NCBI RefSeq assembly: GCF_008868005.1
Contig: NZ_WAAO01000001.1
Coordinates: 496,001 to 560,000 of the forward strand
From: Microbacterium algeriense
GTDB lineage: Bacteria > Actinomycetota > Actinomycetes > Actinomycetales > Microbacteriaceae
Length of the DNA stretch: 64,000 nucleotides
Reading direction: 5' to 3'
Made by a program: the position numbers and the translations under genes. The first letter of the stretch is position 1. Each line of letters starts with the position of its first letter. The notes beneath the pieces were generated by a model that saw only the letters and a program-made list of their open reading frames with translations, was not told where the DNA came from and did no database searches. Shown one piece after another: positions 54,836-62,635 of the stretch.

Positions 54836-55528
54836 ATGGCGGCGCGCAGCTACGGCCAGTACTGCGGCGTGACGACGGCCGTCGAGCTGATCGGGGAGCG
54901 GTGGGCGCTGCTCATCGTCCGCGATCTGCTCGTCGGGCCCCGTCGCTACACCGACCTCAAGCAGGGGCTGCCGCGCATCCCGACCAACATCCTGTCCACG
55001 CGCCTGAAGGAGCTGCAGGAGGGCGGCGTCGTCCGACGGGTTCCGCTGTCGAACTGCGGCCTCGTGTACGAGCTCACCCCGTACGGCCGGTCGTTCGAGC
55101 CCATCATGCTGGCGCTCGGACGCTGGGGCTTTCAGGCGATGGGGGATCCGGAGGAGGGCGACGTCGTCACGCCCGACTCCCTCACCATGGCGCTGCGCAC
55201 GGCGTTCCAACCGGATGCGGCCGAGGACGCCGAGTACGAGCTGCACGTGGGTGACGTCGCGCTGCGCGCCTCCGTGCGCGACGGCGTGCTGTCGGTCGCG
55301 CAGCTCGCACCGCCGGCGCCGCCCGTCGGCGGGCGCCTTCCCGACGGCGAGCCCGATGCCGTGATCGTCGCGGGTCCCGGCATCCGACGGCTGATCGGCG
55401 GCGAGATCACTCCCGCCGAGGCGGTGGCGCAGGATGTCGTCGCCGTCGTCCGCGGCGAGGCATCCTGGCTCGATGCCTTCGCGGCGACCTTCCACATCGC
55501 GCGGATGCACGCGGAACTGCACGTCTGA
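54836..55528 (+). CDS. HxlR family transcriptional regulator with C-terminal sterol-carrier-like domain
   Basis: The protein has 230 residues, starting two bases after the stop of the VOC gene. The HxlR winged helix (residues 1-105) has YCGVTTAVELIGERWALLIVRDLL and RIPTNILSTRLKELQEGGVV. The remaining 115 residues resemble the SCP2/alkyl-binding tail seen in longer HxlR proteins (VTPDSLTMALRTAF). Cys10 is in the place of the redox Cys of some HxlR members, so thiol sensing is possible. It probably binds the dyads at 54291-54325. Confidence 0.88.
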   Translation: MAARSYGQYCGVTTAVELIGERWALLIVRDLLVGPRRYTDLKQGLPRIPTNILSTRLKELQEGGVVRRVPLSNCGLVYELTPYGRSFEPIMLALGRWGFQAMGDPEEGDVVTPDSLTMALRTAFQPDAAEDAEYELHVGDVALRASVRDGVLSVAQLAPPAPPVGGRLPDGEPDAVIVAGPGIRRLIGGEITPAEAVAQDVVAVVRGEASWLDAFAATFHIARMHAELHV

Positions 55529-55559
55529 TCTTCATGACCACCATGCAAAGGAGCAGGAC

Positions 55560-56210
55560 ATGAACACGAACCCCGCACAGGACACGGCACAGGGTCGTAT
55601 CTTGATCGACCTCTTCCTGAGCCTCGACGGCGTCGCCCAGGGGCCGGGTGGCACCGACGAAGACACCTCCGGCGGCTTCCGCTTCAGCGGGTGGCAGGCC
55701 GGCTACCCCTCGCCCGGCACCGGGCCGCAGGTCGAAGCCGGGATGCACGGACTCGACGCGCTGCTGCTCGGCCGCCGCACGTACGACATCTTCGCCTCGT
55801 ACTGGCCGCTTCACACCGAGGGGGAGTCCGGCGACATCGGAAACCTGTTCAATCGGGTGCCGAAATACGTGGCGACCCGCGACGCCGACATCGCGCTCGA
55901 CTGGGCGGGCAGCACGCGGGTCGGCGGCAACCTTGCGGCGGAGATCGCCGAACTGCGGGCCACGCACCGTGAGGTGCACGTGATCGGCAGCCTCGATCTC
56001 GTGCACACGCTCCTCGCTGAGGGGCTGTTCGACGAGCTGAACCTCTGGGTGTACCCGCTGCTGCTCGGCGCGGGGAAGAAGGTGTTCGACGACGGCGCGC
56101 TGCCCGCCGTGCTGCGGCTGCTCGAGCCCGCCGTCACGGACGACGCGGGCGTCACCTTCCTCCGCTACGGCCGGACGGAACGGGTGCCGGAGGTCGGTAC
56201 GTTCGGGTGA
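55560..56210 (+). CDS. Dihydrofolate reductase/RibD C-terminal family protein
   Basis: The protein has 216 residues. ATG 55560 follows AAAGGAG. It has a Rossmann-like fold with ILIDLFLSLDGVAQGPGG at the start, LDALLLGRRTYDIFASYWP in the NADPH-binding region, and IGSLDLVHTLLAEGLFDELNLWVYPLLLGAGKK. The fold is like DHFR and the reductase half of RibD. Small stand-alone members of this family have undefined substrates. It is separated by 31 bp from the HxlR gene and probably co-transcribed. Confidence 0.88.
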   Translation: MNTNPAQDTAQGRILIDLFLSLDGVAQGPGGTDEDTSGGFRFSGWQAGYPSPGTGPQVEAGMHGLDALLLGRRTYDIFASYWPLHTEGESGDIGNLFNRVPKYVATRDADIALDWAGSTRVGGNLAAEIAELRATHREVHVIGSLDLVHTLLAEGLFDELNLWVYPLLLGAGKKVFDDGALPAVLRLLEPAVTDDAGVTFLRYGRTERVPEVGTFG

Positions 56211-56418
56211 TCACATCAATCCCTGCGCGGTTCTCGGGCGCCGACTGCTCTGAGCTTCGCGAGCCGTTCTGTGATCAGACCTACGTCGACTTCAGCCCAT
56301 CGATGCGATGACTCGACTGTCTGTCGATCAGTGTGATCGCCTACGTGCGGACGTACAGTGGTGCGGAGAGCCGGCCGATCACGGAGTACCTATGTGTGCT
56401 GAGCGAGGGGAGGCCCCG

Positions 56419-56892
56419 GTGACCACGAGTTCTGGCGTTCCTTACCGTGTGAGATGGGGTGTCTGTGCCGTTGCTATCGGATTTTCGAACGCGATCATCG
56501 GGGCGGTCTTGGGATTGATGTACGGGCTGCAGTCCTTCGGGTTCGACTGGGTCTCGATCCGCGCCGGCGGAAATGGCGGACAGGTGTGGAACTCGGTCAT
56601 GGTGTGTGCCGTTTTCGGCTTCGTCTTCCCCACGGCTCTGAGTCTCCTGCTGATGATTCCGCGATCCGGACGTTCGCGGCGGTGGCCGGTGTCGGTCGCT
56701 GCCGGTCCGATAGTGACCTCGGTGCTCAGTTTCCTCTTCGTCTGGTCTTTTCCTCTCGTGCTCGCCTTCGTCGGTGTCGCAGCGATCGGCGGCAGTCTGA
56801 TGAGCATCGGGGCGGTTCGACTCGTCAGCGGGGTGCGCCCCGAGCGAGTGACGGACCTCGGTCTCGGGCGCCTTGACCGCGTGTCCTCGTAG
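56419..56892 (+). CDS. Membrane protein of unknown function
   Basis: The protein has 157 residues. GTG 56419 is preferred over ATG 56392 and ATG 56308 because AGGGGAGG ends five bases before it. Four membrane helices are predicted: AVAIGFSNAIIGAVLGLMYGL, SVMVCAVFGFVFPTALSLLL, PIVTSVLSFLFVWSFPLVLA and a final AAIGGSLMSIGAVRLV. Base composition is less GC-biased than the neighbours (more T-rich codons). No family is recognised. It is paired with the membrane protein that follows. Confidence 0.6.
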   Translation: MTTSSGVPYRVRWGVCAVAIGFSNAIIGAVLGLMYGLQSFGFDWVSIRAGGNGGQVWNSVMVCAVFGFVFPTALSLLLMIPRSGRSRRWPVSVAAGPIVTSVLSFLFVWSFPLVLAFVGVAAIGGSLMSIGAVRLVSGVRPERVTDLGLGRLDRVSS

Positions 56893-56913
56893 CGGTCAGG
56901 AGGAGTGGAGGCG

Positions 56914-57366
56914 ATGCGCGTGCAGGCAGCAACCGACGGACGGCGTCGCTCAGCGGTCACGGTTCTCGTGTTGCTCGTCGCGGCTTTCGTGACGGCCTCG
57001 ACCGTGGCGCTGCTGCGGTACGCCTGGATCGACGGTTGGTCTGGCTCCGCTATCGACGGGAACGATCACTGGGCGTCCCTGCTCGGCACGACGGGGACGT
57101 TCTTCATCGGTGGCCTGCTTGCCGTGCTGATCTGCTGGTTCCTCGAACGCCCTCCGGACGCGGACCGCGCTTCCCGGAAGGGCAGAAGCGTCCGGAACGC
57201 GCTCATCGCGAACGCGGTGTGCGCCGTGGCGGGGGCGTACCCGCTCCATCTCCTGACGTGGAACTGGGCGCATGCACTGCTGCTCCTGTTGGCGCTGTGC
57301 GGAGCGGGCAGCGTGACATTCGTCCTCGCGCTTCGTCTGCGAGACCTGGCACTCGGGCCCGCGTGA
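56914..57366 (+). CDS. Membrane protein of unknown function
   Basis: The protein has 150 residues. ATG 56914 is preferred, with AGGAGG ten bases before, over GTG 56905, which is too close to that site. There are four membrane helices (TVLVLLVAAFVTASTVALL, LGTTGTFFIGGLLAVLICWF, ALIANAVCAVAGAYPLHLL, ALLLLLALCGAGSVTFVLAL). It is 21 bp downstream of a similar-sized membrane protein with related hydropathy, so the pair may be a duplicated or two-component membrane unit. No family is recognised. Confidence 0.6.
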   Translation: MRVQAATDGRRRSAVTVLVLLVAAFVTASTVALLRYAWIDGWSGSAIDGNDHWASLLGTTGTFFIGGLLAVLICWFLERPPDADRASRKGRSVRNALIANAVCAVAGAYPLHLLTWNWAHALLLLLALCGAGSVTFVLALRLRDLALGPA

Positions 57367-57393
57367 CGATCGGGTCCTTCGAGCGAAGACGGC

Positions 57394-58197
57394 TCAGCCG
57401 AGCAGCCGCTCGATCACCTGGGCCACGCCGTCCTCATCGTTGGTGCCGCCGACCTCGTCGGCCGCGTCCGCGACCTCGGGGCCGGCGTGTCCCATCGCGA
57501 CGCCATGCCCCGCCCAGCGCAGCATCTCGACGTCGTTGAGCGCATCGCCGAAGGCGACGACGTCTGTGCGGTCGATCCCGAGGTGCGCACACAGTCGCGC
57601 CAGGCCGGTCGCCTTGGTGACGCCCTCGGCCATGACCTCGACGAACGGGGCTCCGGAGAGAGTCGCCTCGAAGCCGGTGAGCCCGAGCGAGCGCAGCGTG
57701 TCGAACAGGGCGACGGGCGCGAGGTCGGGATGCCGGATCACGAGCTTCAGGCTGGGCGCGGCGAGCACCTGCTCCAGGGGCACTCCGCCCATCGTCGCGG
57801 GGTCGCGCTTGTGGTCGGACAGGGCGGCGATCGCGGCGTACCCCTCCTGGGCGACGAAGCTCTCCCCGCCCTCCCGCACACTCGCGAACAGCAGGCCGGG
57901 AATGCTCGCGCCGAGCGCCTCGGCCAGCGCGCGGATCGTGTCGGACGGGAGTTCCTCGGCGAACAGCATCCGCCCGTCATCGAGGTGCACCGCATAGGCG
58001 CCGTTGCTGCACAGCGCCCAGCCGTCGAATCCCGCATCCGCCGCGAGCGTGCGCAGTCCGATGGGCTGGCGGGCCGTGACCGGGACGACGTGGATGCCGC
58101 GTTCCCGCGCAGCGTCGAGCGCGGCGCGGGTGCGGGGCGTGACCGCGGACGACGAGTCGAGCAGCGTGCCGTCGAGGTCGGTCGCGATCAGCCGCAT
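57394..58197 (-). CDS. Cof-type HAD superfamily phosphatase
   Basis: The protein has 267 residues. HAD motifs I (RLIATDLDGTLLDSS), II (VVPVTARQPIG), III Lys (within VMAEGVTKATGLARL) and IV (VVAFGDALNDVEMLRWAG) are all present, with a C2B cap in the middle as in Cof/YidA. Such enzymes dephosphorylate sugar phosphates or similar metabolites in the cytoplasm. The start lies next to the 24-bp tandem repeat array, so its upstream region has been partly made of repeat DNA. Confidence 0.92.
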   Translation of the reverse strand: MRLIATDLDGTLLDSSSAVTPRTRAALDAARERGIHVVPVTARQPIGLRTLAADAGFDGWALCSNGAYAVHLDDGRMLFAEELPSDTIRALAEALGASIPGLLFASVREGGESFVAQEGYAAIAALSDHKRDPATMGGVPLEQVLAAPSLKLVIRHPDLAPVALFDTLRSLGLTGFEATLSGAPFVEVMAEGVTKATGLARLCAHLGIDRTDVVAFGDALNDVEMLRWAGHGVAMGHAGPEVADAADEVGGTNDEDGVAQVIERLLG

Positions 58198-58206
58198 GGG
58201 ATGGCC

Positions 58207-58302
58207 CCTGAGCCTGTCATGGAATGGGTCCCTGAGCCTGCCATGGAATGGGTCCCTGAGCCTGTCATGGAATGGGTCCCTGAGCCTGTCGAAGGGTCAG
58301 GA
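58207..58302. repeat. 24-bp tandem array built from the interspersed repeat
   Basis: Four head-to-tail units begin CCTGAGCCTG at 58207, 58231, 58255 and 58279. The first three read on as T/CCATGGAATGGGTC. The fourth continues TCGAAGGG and restores the putA/permease repeat. The array fills the space between the xth stop (58297) and the HAD start (58197). Confidence 0.85.
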
Positions 58303-59142
58303 GAAGATCATCGGGAGATCGTCGTCGACCTCGGCGCCGCCGAAGTCCAGGTCGACCACCACGGGCACGTGGTCGCTGGGCTGCTCGCCCTTGCGCTCGT
58401 TCCGGTGGATCGACGCTCCGGTGACCGCGTCGGCCAGCGTCTTCGACCCGAGGATGAAGTCGATGCGGATGCCCTCGTTGCGCGGGAACTTCAGGCGCTG
58501 GTAGTCCCAGTACGTGAAGCCCTCGGGCAGGAGCGGGCGCACGACATCGGTGAGACCCGCGTCCTGGAACGCGAAGAACGCGTCGCGCTCGGGAGGGGAG
58601 ACGTGCGTCGAACGTCCGACCACGATGTCGGGGTCGCCGTTGTCATGGTCGAACGGGATGATGTTGAAGTCGCCGACCAGAGCGAGCGGGAGCTCGGGGT
58701 TCGCCGACAGCTCGGCAGCGGTCGACTTCTTCAGCTGCTCCAGCCAGTGCAGCTTGTACAGGTAGTGCGGGTCGTCGAGCGAGCGGCCGTTCGGCACGTA
58801 CAGGCTCCACACCCGGACGCCGTCGACCATGACCCCCAGCGCCCTCGCCTCGAGCGGAGCATCCGGCCCCTCGTGACCCTTCGCGAAGCCCGGCATTCCG
58901 TCGAACGCGGTCCGCACGTCGGTGATGGGCAGGCGGCTCGCGATCGCGACACCGTTCCACTGGTTCAGGCCGTGCACCTCGACGTGGTACCCGGCCTCCT
59001 CGAACGGCGCATACGGGAACTGCTCCGGCTTGCACTTGATCTCCTGCATCGCCAACACGTCGATGTCTTCACGGACGGCGAACTCGACGGTGCGGGTGAC
59101 GCGGGTGCGGATGGAGTTGACGTTCCAGGTGGCCAAGCGCAT
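58297..59142 (-). CDS. xth: Exodeoxyribonuclease III
   Basis: The protein has 281 residues. It has an endonuclease/exonuclease/phosphatase fold with RLATWNVNSIRTRV at the start, LAMQEIKCKPEQFP (metal Glu), VYVPNGRSLDD-like SLYVPNGRSLDDPHY, LALVGDFNIIPFDHDN (catalytic Asp and Asn), YWDYQRLKFPRNEGIRIDFILGS and the final His in QPSDHVPVVVDL. It removes nucleotides 3' to 5' and cleaves AP sites in base-excision repair. It is divergent from pyrE, 37 bp apart. Confidence 0.94.
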   Translation of the reverse strand: MRLATWNVNSIRTRVTRTVEFAVREDIDVLAMQEIKCKPEQFPYAPFEEAGYHVEVHGLNQWNGVAIASRLPITDVRTAFDGMPGFAKGHEGPDAPLEARALGVMVDGVRVWSLYVPNGRSLDDPHYLYKLHWLEQLKKSTAAELSANPELPLALVGDFNIIPFDHDNGDPDIVVGRSTHVSPPERDAFFAFQDAGLTDVVRPLLPEGFTYWDYQRLKFPRNEGIRIDFILGSKTLADAVTGASIHRNERKGEQPSDHVPVVVDLDFGGAEVDDDLPMIFS

Positions 59143-59166
59143 GCGTCCAGCCTAGGGCTTGCCTCC

Positions 59167-59180
59167 TACACTGGATGCCG
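59167..59180 (+). promoter_or_regulatory. -10 element TACACT giving a probably leaderless pyrE transcript
   Basis: TACACT (59167-59172) ends seven bases before the GTG start of pyrE, and no Shine-Dalgarno is visible. Transcription would then begin at or next to the start codon, as is common in actinobacteria. Confidence 0.55.
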
Positions 59181-59740
59181 TGACCGCACTCGACGCAGAC
59201 CGCCAGACCCTTCTCGACCTCATCAAGGATGAGGCGGTGTTCCACGGTGACTTCACCCTCTCCAGCGGCAAGAAGGCGACGTACTACGTCGACATGCGCA
59301 AGCTCACGCTGGACCACCGCGCAGCACCCGCGATCGGCCGCATCATGCTCGACCTGATCGGCGACCTCGACGTGGTCGCTGTGGGGGGCCTGACGCTCGG
59401 CGCCGACCCGATCGCGAACTCGGTCCTGCACGCCTCGGTCGGCACCGACCGTCCGCTCGACGCGTTCGTCGTGCGCAAGGAGCCCAAGGACCACGGTCGC
59501 GGCCGCCAGATCGAGGGCGCGGACGTCAAGGGCAAGCGCGTCGTCGTCCTGGAAGACACGTCCACCACCGGGCAGTCCGCGCTCAAGGCTGTCGAGGCGC
59601 TCCGCAAGGAGGGCGCCGAGGTCGTCGCGGTCGCGGTGATCGTCGACCGCAAGACCGGAGCCCAGGCGGCCATCGAGGCCGAGGGTCTGGAGTGGCGCGC
59701 GGCGTTCGACCTCGACGATCTCGGACTCGACCCCCAGTGA
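59180..59740 (+). CDS. pyrE: Orotate phosphoribosyltransferase
   Basis: The protein has 186 residues. GTG 59180 is preferred over a TTG at 59159 because of the -10 spacing and family start. It has FHGDFTLSSGKKATYYVDMRKLTL (orotate/PRPP-binding Lys and Tyr), VVAVGGLTLGADPIANSVL, FVVRKEPKDHGRGRQIEG (flexible catalytic loop with Lys and His) and the PRPP motif RVVVLEDTSTTGQSAL. It makes OMP in pyrimidine synthesis. Its stop overlaps the start of the ROK kinase gene. Confidence 0.93.
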   Translation: MTALDADRQTLLDLIKDEAVFHGDFTLSSGKKATYYVDMRKLTLDHRAAPAIGRIMLDLIGDLDVVAVGGLTLGADPIANSVLHASVGTDRPLDAFVVRKEPKDHGRGRQIEGADVKGKRVVVLEDTSTTGQSALKAVEALRKEGAEVVAVAVIVDRKTGAQAAIEAEGLEWRAAFDLDDLGLDPQ

Positions 59741-60639
59741 CCCGTTACGCGCTGGCCGTCGACGTCGGCGGCACGAAGATGGAGGCCGCGCTCGTCTCCG
59801 AGGACGGTGCGCTCGTCGACGGCAGTCGGAGCCGTCAGGCGACCGGCCGCGAAGCCACGCCCGCCTCGCTGAACGCCGCGGTCGTCGCGATCGTCGAGCA
59901 CGCCCTCGCGGCACTGCCCGCCGATGCCGAGCTCGTCGGTGCCGGCATCGGCAGCGCGGGTCCGGTCGACCGCACACGCGGCGAGATCATGCCCGTGAAC
60001 ATGCCGCTCGCCCGAGGATTCGGCCTGGTCGAGGCGGTCGCGACGGCCGCAGCCGTCGTCCTGGGGCGCGAGATCCCGACGACGCTCGGCCATGACGGGG
60101 GTGCTCTCGCGCTCGCCGAATCGTGGCTCGGCGCCACGCAGGAGGCCGGGGCGTCGTTGTCGATCGTCGTCTCCACCGGTGTCGGCGGAGGCTTCGTGGT
60201 CGGCGGCGCCTACGTGCCCGGTGCCACCGGGAACGCCGGCCACCTCGGTCAGGTGCGCCGCGAGGGTGGGCTCACCCTCGAGGAGATCGCTTCGGGCCCG
60301 GCGAGTGCCGCGTGGGCGCGGGAACAGGGCTGGAGCGGGGCGACCGGCGAAGACCTCGCCCGGGATGCCGCGGCCGGTGTCGCGGTCGCCCGCGCCGCGA
60401 TCGAGCGTTCGGCAAGGGCAGTCGGCGAAGCCTTGGCGGATGCCGCGACCCTCGTCGACCTGGATGTCGTGGCTATCGGCGGCGGCTTCTCTCGTGTCTC
60501 CTCCGACTACATCGACCTCGTGCAGCAGGCGCTCACCGCGAGTGCGGCGCACGACTACTCCCGTCGGACCCGCGTGGTGCGCTCGGGACTCGGCGACGAG
60601 GGCCCGCTCATCGGCGCCGCCGCTCTCGTCCTGCGGTAG
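59737..60639 (+). CDS. ROK family sugar kinase
   Basis: The protein has 300 residues. The GTG at 59737 overlaps the pyrE stop by 4 bp. The ATP-binding box is ALAVDVGGTKMEAALV. A catalytic-Asp region, TLGHDGGALALAESWLG, is followed by IVVSTGVGGGFVVGG and GNAGHLGQV. The usual ROK zinc motif CxCGxxGCxE is absent (here RREGGLTLEEIASGPA), which occurs in some glucokinase or N-acetylglucosamine kinase relatives and means the substrate cannot be set. Coupling to pyrE looks like simple genomic proximity. It could help phosphorylate sugars released by the N-glycan genes, but it lacks their operator. Confidence 0.87.
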   Translation: MTRYALAVDVGGTKMEAALVSEDGALVDGSRSRQATGREATPASLNAAVVAIVEHALAALPADAELVGAGIGSAGPVDRTRGEIMPVNMPLARGFGLVEAVATAAAVVLGREIPTTLGHDGGALALAESWLGATQEAGASLSIVVSTGVGGGFVVGGAYVPGATGNAGHLGQVRREGGLTLEEIASGPASAAWAREQGWSGATGEDLARDAAAGVAVARAAIERSARAVGEALADAATLVDLDVVAIGGGFSRVSSDYIDLVQQALTASAAHDYSRRTRVVRSGLGDEGPLIGAAALVLR

Positions 60640-60658
60640 ATCTGTCAGCGGATCGCGC

Positions 60659-60961
60659 TCATCGGCGCGAGGTGAGCAGGTGCCGGGGTGGTCCTTCGAG
60701 TCGCGCGACGGCGATCTTGAGGTCGGTGACGTCGGTCGCGATGGCGTCGATGCGGGTGCTCAGCTTGTCGTCGACGGCGTCGATGCGGGTGCTCAGCTTG
60801 TCGTCGACGGCGTCGATCCGGGTGCTCAGCTTCTCGTCGACGGCGTCGATGCGGTCGTCGATGCGGCGGACCATCCAGGCGCCGGCGGCGAAGAGGCTGG
60901 TGGTGAGCGTGAGGACGACGCCGATTGCGCTCAAGATGATGGTGAGGGTCTCCGGGCTCAC
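60659..60961 (-). CDS. Small membrane-anchored protein with exact 33-bp (11-residue) repeats
   Basis: The protein has 100 residues. It has one membrane segment (TIILSAIGVVLTLTTSLFAAGAWMV), then a coiled coil of 11-residue units of the type IDAVDDKLSTR, three to four copies, then DVTDLKIAVARLEGPPRHLL. It is a close paralogue of the next protein (60966-61205), which has two fewer units. The pair looks like a recent tandem duplication. Its function is unknown, and it resembles in design the proteins at 10058 and 16331. Confidence 0.7.
   Translation of the reverse strand: MSPETLTIILSAIGVVLTLTTSLFAAGAWMVRRIDDRIDAVDEKLSTRIDAVDDKLSTRIDAVDDKLSTRIDAIATDVTDLKIAVARLEGPPRHLLTSRR
60745..60843. repeat. 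33-bp tandem repeat inside the coiled-coil gene
   Basis: Three near-identical units starting GCGTCGATGCGGGTGCTCAG (60745), 60778 and 60811 encode the 11-residue coiled-coil blocks. They differ at one or two bases, so recent expansion or ongoing slippage is likely. The neighbouring paralogue keeps about one unit. Confidence 0.85.
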
Positions 60962-60965
60962 GGGT

Positions 60966-61205
60966 TCACCCTCTCCCGGTGGTGAGCAGGTGCCGGGGTG
61001 GTCCTTCGAGTCGCGCGACGGCGATCTTGAGGTCGGTGACGTCGGTCGCGACCGCGTCTATGCGGGTGCTCAGCTTGTCGTCGACGGCGTCGATCCGGTC
61101 GTCGATGCGGCGGACCATCCAGGCGCCGGCGGCGAAGAGGCTCGTGCCGAGGGTGAGCACGATGCCGATCGCGCTGACGACGATCGCGAGAACCTCCGTG
61201 GACAC
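60966..61205 (-). CDS. Small membrane-anchored coiled-coil protein, short paralogue
   Basis: The protein has 79 residues. The GTG at 61205 follows GAGGAGAG. Its membrane segment (AIVVSAIGIVLTLGTSLFAAGAWMV) and C-terminus (DVTDLKIAVARLEGPPRHLL) match the protein at 60659-60961 almost exactly, but it has only one or two 11-residue units. It is 4 bp from its partner, so the two are co-transcribed. The function is unknown. Confidence 0.7.
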   Translation of the reverse strand: MSTEVLAIVVSAIGIVLTLGTSLFAAGAWMVRRIDDRIDAVDDKLSTRIDAVATDVTDLKIAVARLEGPPRHLLTTGRG

Positions 61206-61359
61206 GTTTGCTCTCCTCTGCAGATGGGTGTGACGATGACGTTACGCCGCCCTCGCTGGGGTGCGCGGCGGTATTCCAGCATCTGTGAACAGGTCGCCAG
61301 GATCGCGAGGCGTGGAGGAGACAAACGGCGGAGTATTTTTACATCCGAAGGGCCACTCC

Positions 61360-61374
61360 TGTACTTTTAGTACA
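61360..61374. promoter_or_regulatory. Perfect inverted repeat TGTACT-TTT-AGTACA upstream of anmK
   Basis: This 15-bp AT-rich perfect dyad ends 18 bp before the anmK start and just upstream of its GGAGGAG site. It probably binds a dimeric regulator (RpiR/MurR-, GntR- or ROK-type). No regulator gene is adjacent. A transcribed hairpin is a less likely reading given the short arms. Confidence 0.6.
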
Positions 61375-61392
61375 ACGTACGGAGGAGAACTG

Positions 61393-62583
61393 ATGCGCGT
61401 CCTGGGACTGATCTCCGGCACCTCGCACGACGGGATCGACGCCGCCGTCGTCGACTTCACGACGAACGGGGGCTTCACCGCGCACGGCGTCGACCTCCGT
61501 GGCGCGGTGCTCGCATCCACGAGCGTGCCCTACAGCCCGGAGCTGCGGGCGCGCCTCATCGCGGCGCTGCCACCGGCGCAGACCACGCTCGCCGAGGTCG
61601 CCGAGCTCGACACGCTCATCGGGCAGGCGTTCGCCGAGGTCGCGGCCGACATCGCCGTGGAGGTCGGCGGCGTCGACGCGGTGTGCTCGCACGGGCAGAC
61701 GGTCTACCACTGGGTCGATGGCGCGCACGCGCTCGGCACGCTCCAGATCGGTCAGCCGGCCTGGATCGCGGAGAGGGTCGGCGCACCGGTGGTGTCCGAC
61801 ATCCGCATCCGCGACATCACCGCGGGTGGCCACGGTGCCCCGCTCGTGTCGTTCCTCGACGAGCTGCTGCTCCGTGGACGAGCCGGCGTCTCCGCAGCCC
61901 TCAACCTCGGCGGCATCTCCAATATGACGGTGGTGCGCGAGGGCGAACTCGTCGCCTACGACATCGGCCCCGCGAACGCCCTGGTCGACGCGGTCATCGT
62001 CGAACACGACCTCAACCCGCTCGGCTACGACGACGACGCCGCGATCGCCCGCACGGGACAGATCGACGATCCGCTTCTCGACGCGATGCTCGCCGACCCG
62101 TACTACGCGCTGACCCCGCCGAAGAGCACCGGCAAGGAGCACTTCCATCTCGCCTACGTGCACGAGCACCTCGCAGCACAGGGACGCGAGATCGCGGTCG
62201 CCGATGTCGTGCGCACGCTCACCGAGCTCACGGTCCGCACCGTCGCGCGCGACGTCGCGGCCGCGGGCATCGGGTTCCTCGCGGTCTCCGGCGGCGGCTG
62301 CCGGAACCCGCTGATCCTCGATGGCCTTCGTGCCGCGCTGCCGGAGACCGAGGTCGTGCTGGCCGACGAACTCGGCGCCGCGGCCGACAGCAAGGAGGCC
62401 ATCCTCCTCGCGCTCATCGGCTGGTCGACCATGCACGGCGTTGCCGCCATCGTCCCCGGCGGCACGGGCGCCCGCGAGCCCCGCATCCTGGGCACGATCA
62501 CCCCGGGGGCCGGTCCGCTGCAGATGCCGGAGCCGGTCGCGGCCATCGACTCCCTCACGCTCGCGGAGGCGTCGGCCTCCTGA
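61393..62583 (+). CDS. anmK: Anhydro-N-acetylmuramic acid kinase
   Basis: The protein has 396 residues. ATG 61393 has GGAGGAG four bases upstream. The phosphate loop is GLISGTSHDGIDAAVVD, and SHGQTVYHW, DIRIRDITAGGHGAPLV (catalytic Asp region), ALNLGGISNMTVV, DIGPANALVDAVI and LAVSGGGCRNPLI follow, all AnmK landmarks. It opens and phosphorylates 1,6-anhydroMurNAc to MurNAc-6-phosphate in peptidoglycan recycling. No murQ or nag gene is next to it. The dyad at 61360 suggests inducible control. Confidence 0.94.
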   Translation: MRVLGLISGTSHDGIDAAVVDFTTNGGFTAHGVDLRGAVLASTSVPYSPELRARLIAALPPAQTTLAEVAELDTLIGQAFAEVAADIAVEVGGVDAVCSHGQTVYHWVDGAHALGTLQIGQPAWIAERVGAPVVSDIRIRDITAGGHGAPLVSFLDELLLRGRAGVSAALNLGGISNMTVVREGELVAYDIGPANALVDAVIVEHDLNPLGYDDDAAIARTGQIDDPLLDAMLADPYYALTPPKSTGKEHFHLAYVHEHLAAQGREIAVADVVRTLTELTVRTVARDVAAAGIGFLAVSGGGCRNPLILDGLRAALPETEVVLADELGAAADSKEAILLALIGWSTMHGVAAIVPGGTGAREPRILGTITPGAGPLQMPEPVAAIDSLTLAEASAS

Positions 62584-62635
62584 CCGCGGCCTGTCGCGCG
62601 CGCCGCCCCGCCTTTCGCCCCGCACGGATGTCGGG

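Noticed and set aside
58207..58302. CRISPR or iteron-type origin array
   Set aside because: The 24-bp units have no spacers, no cas or replication genes are near, and the unit derives from the interspersed repeat found in putA.
60745..60843. CRISPR-like array
   Set aside because: The units are contiguous 33-bp repeats without spacers, and they encode a regular 11-residue coiled coil.
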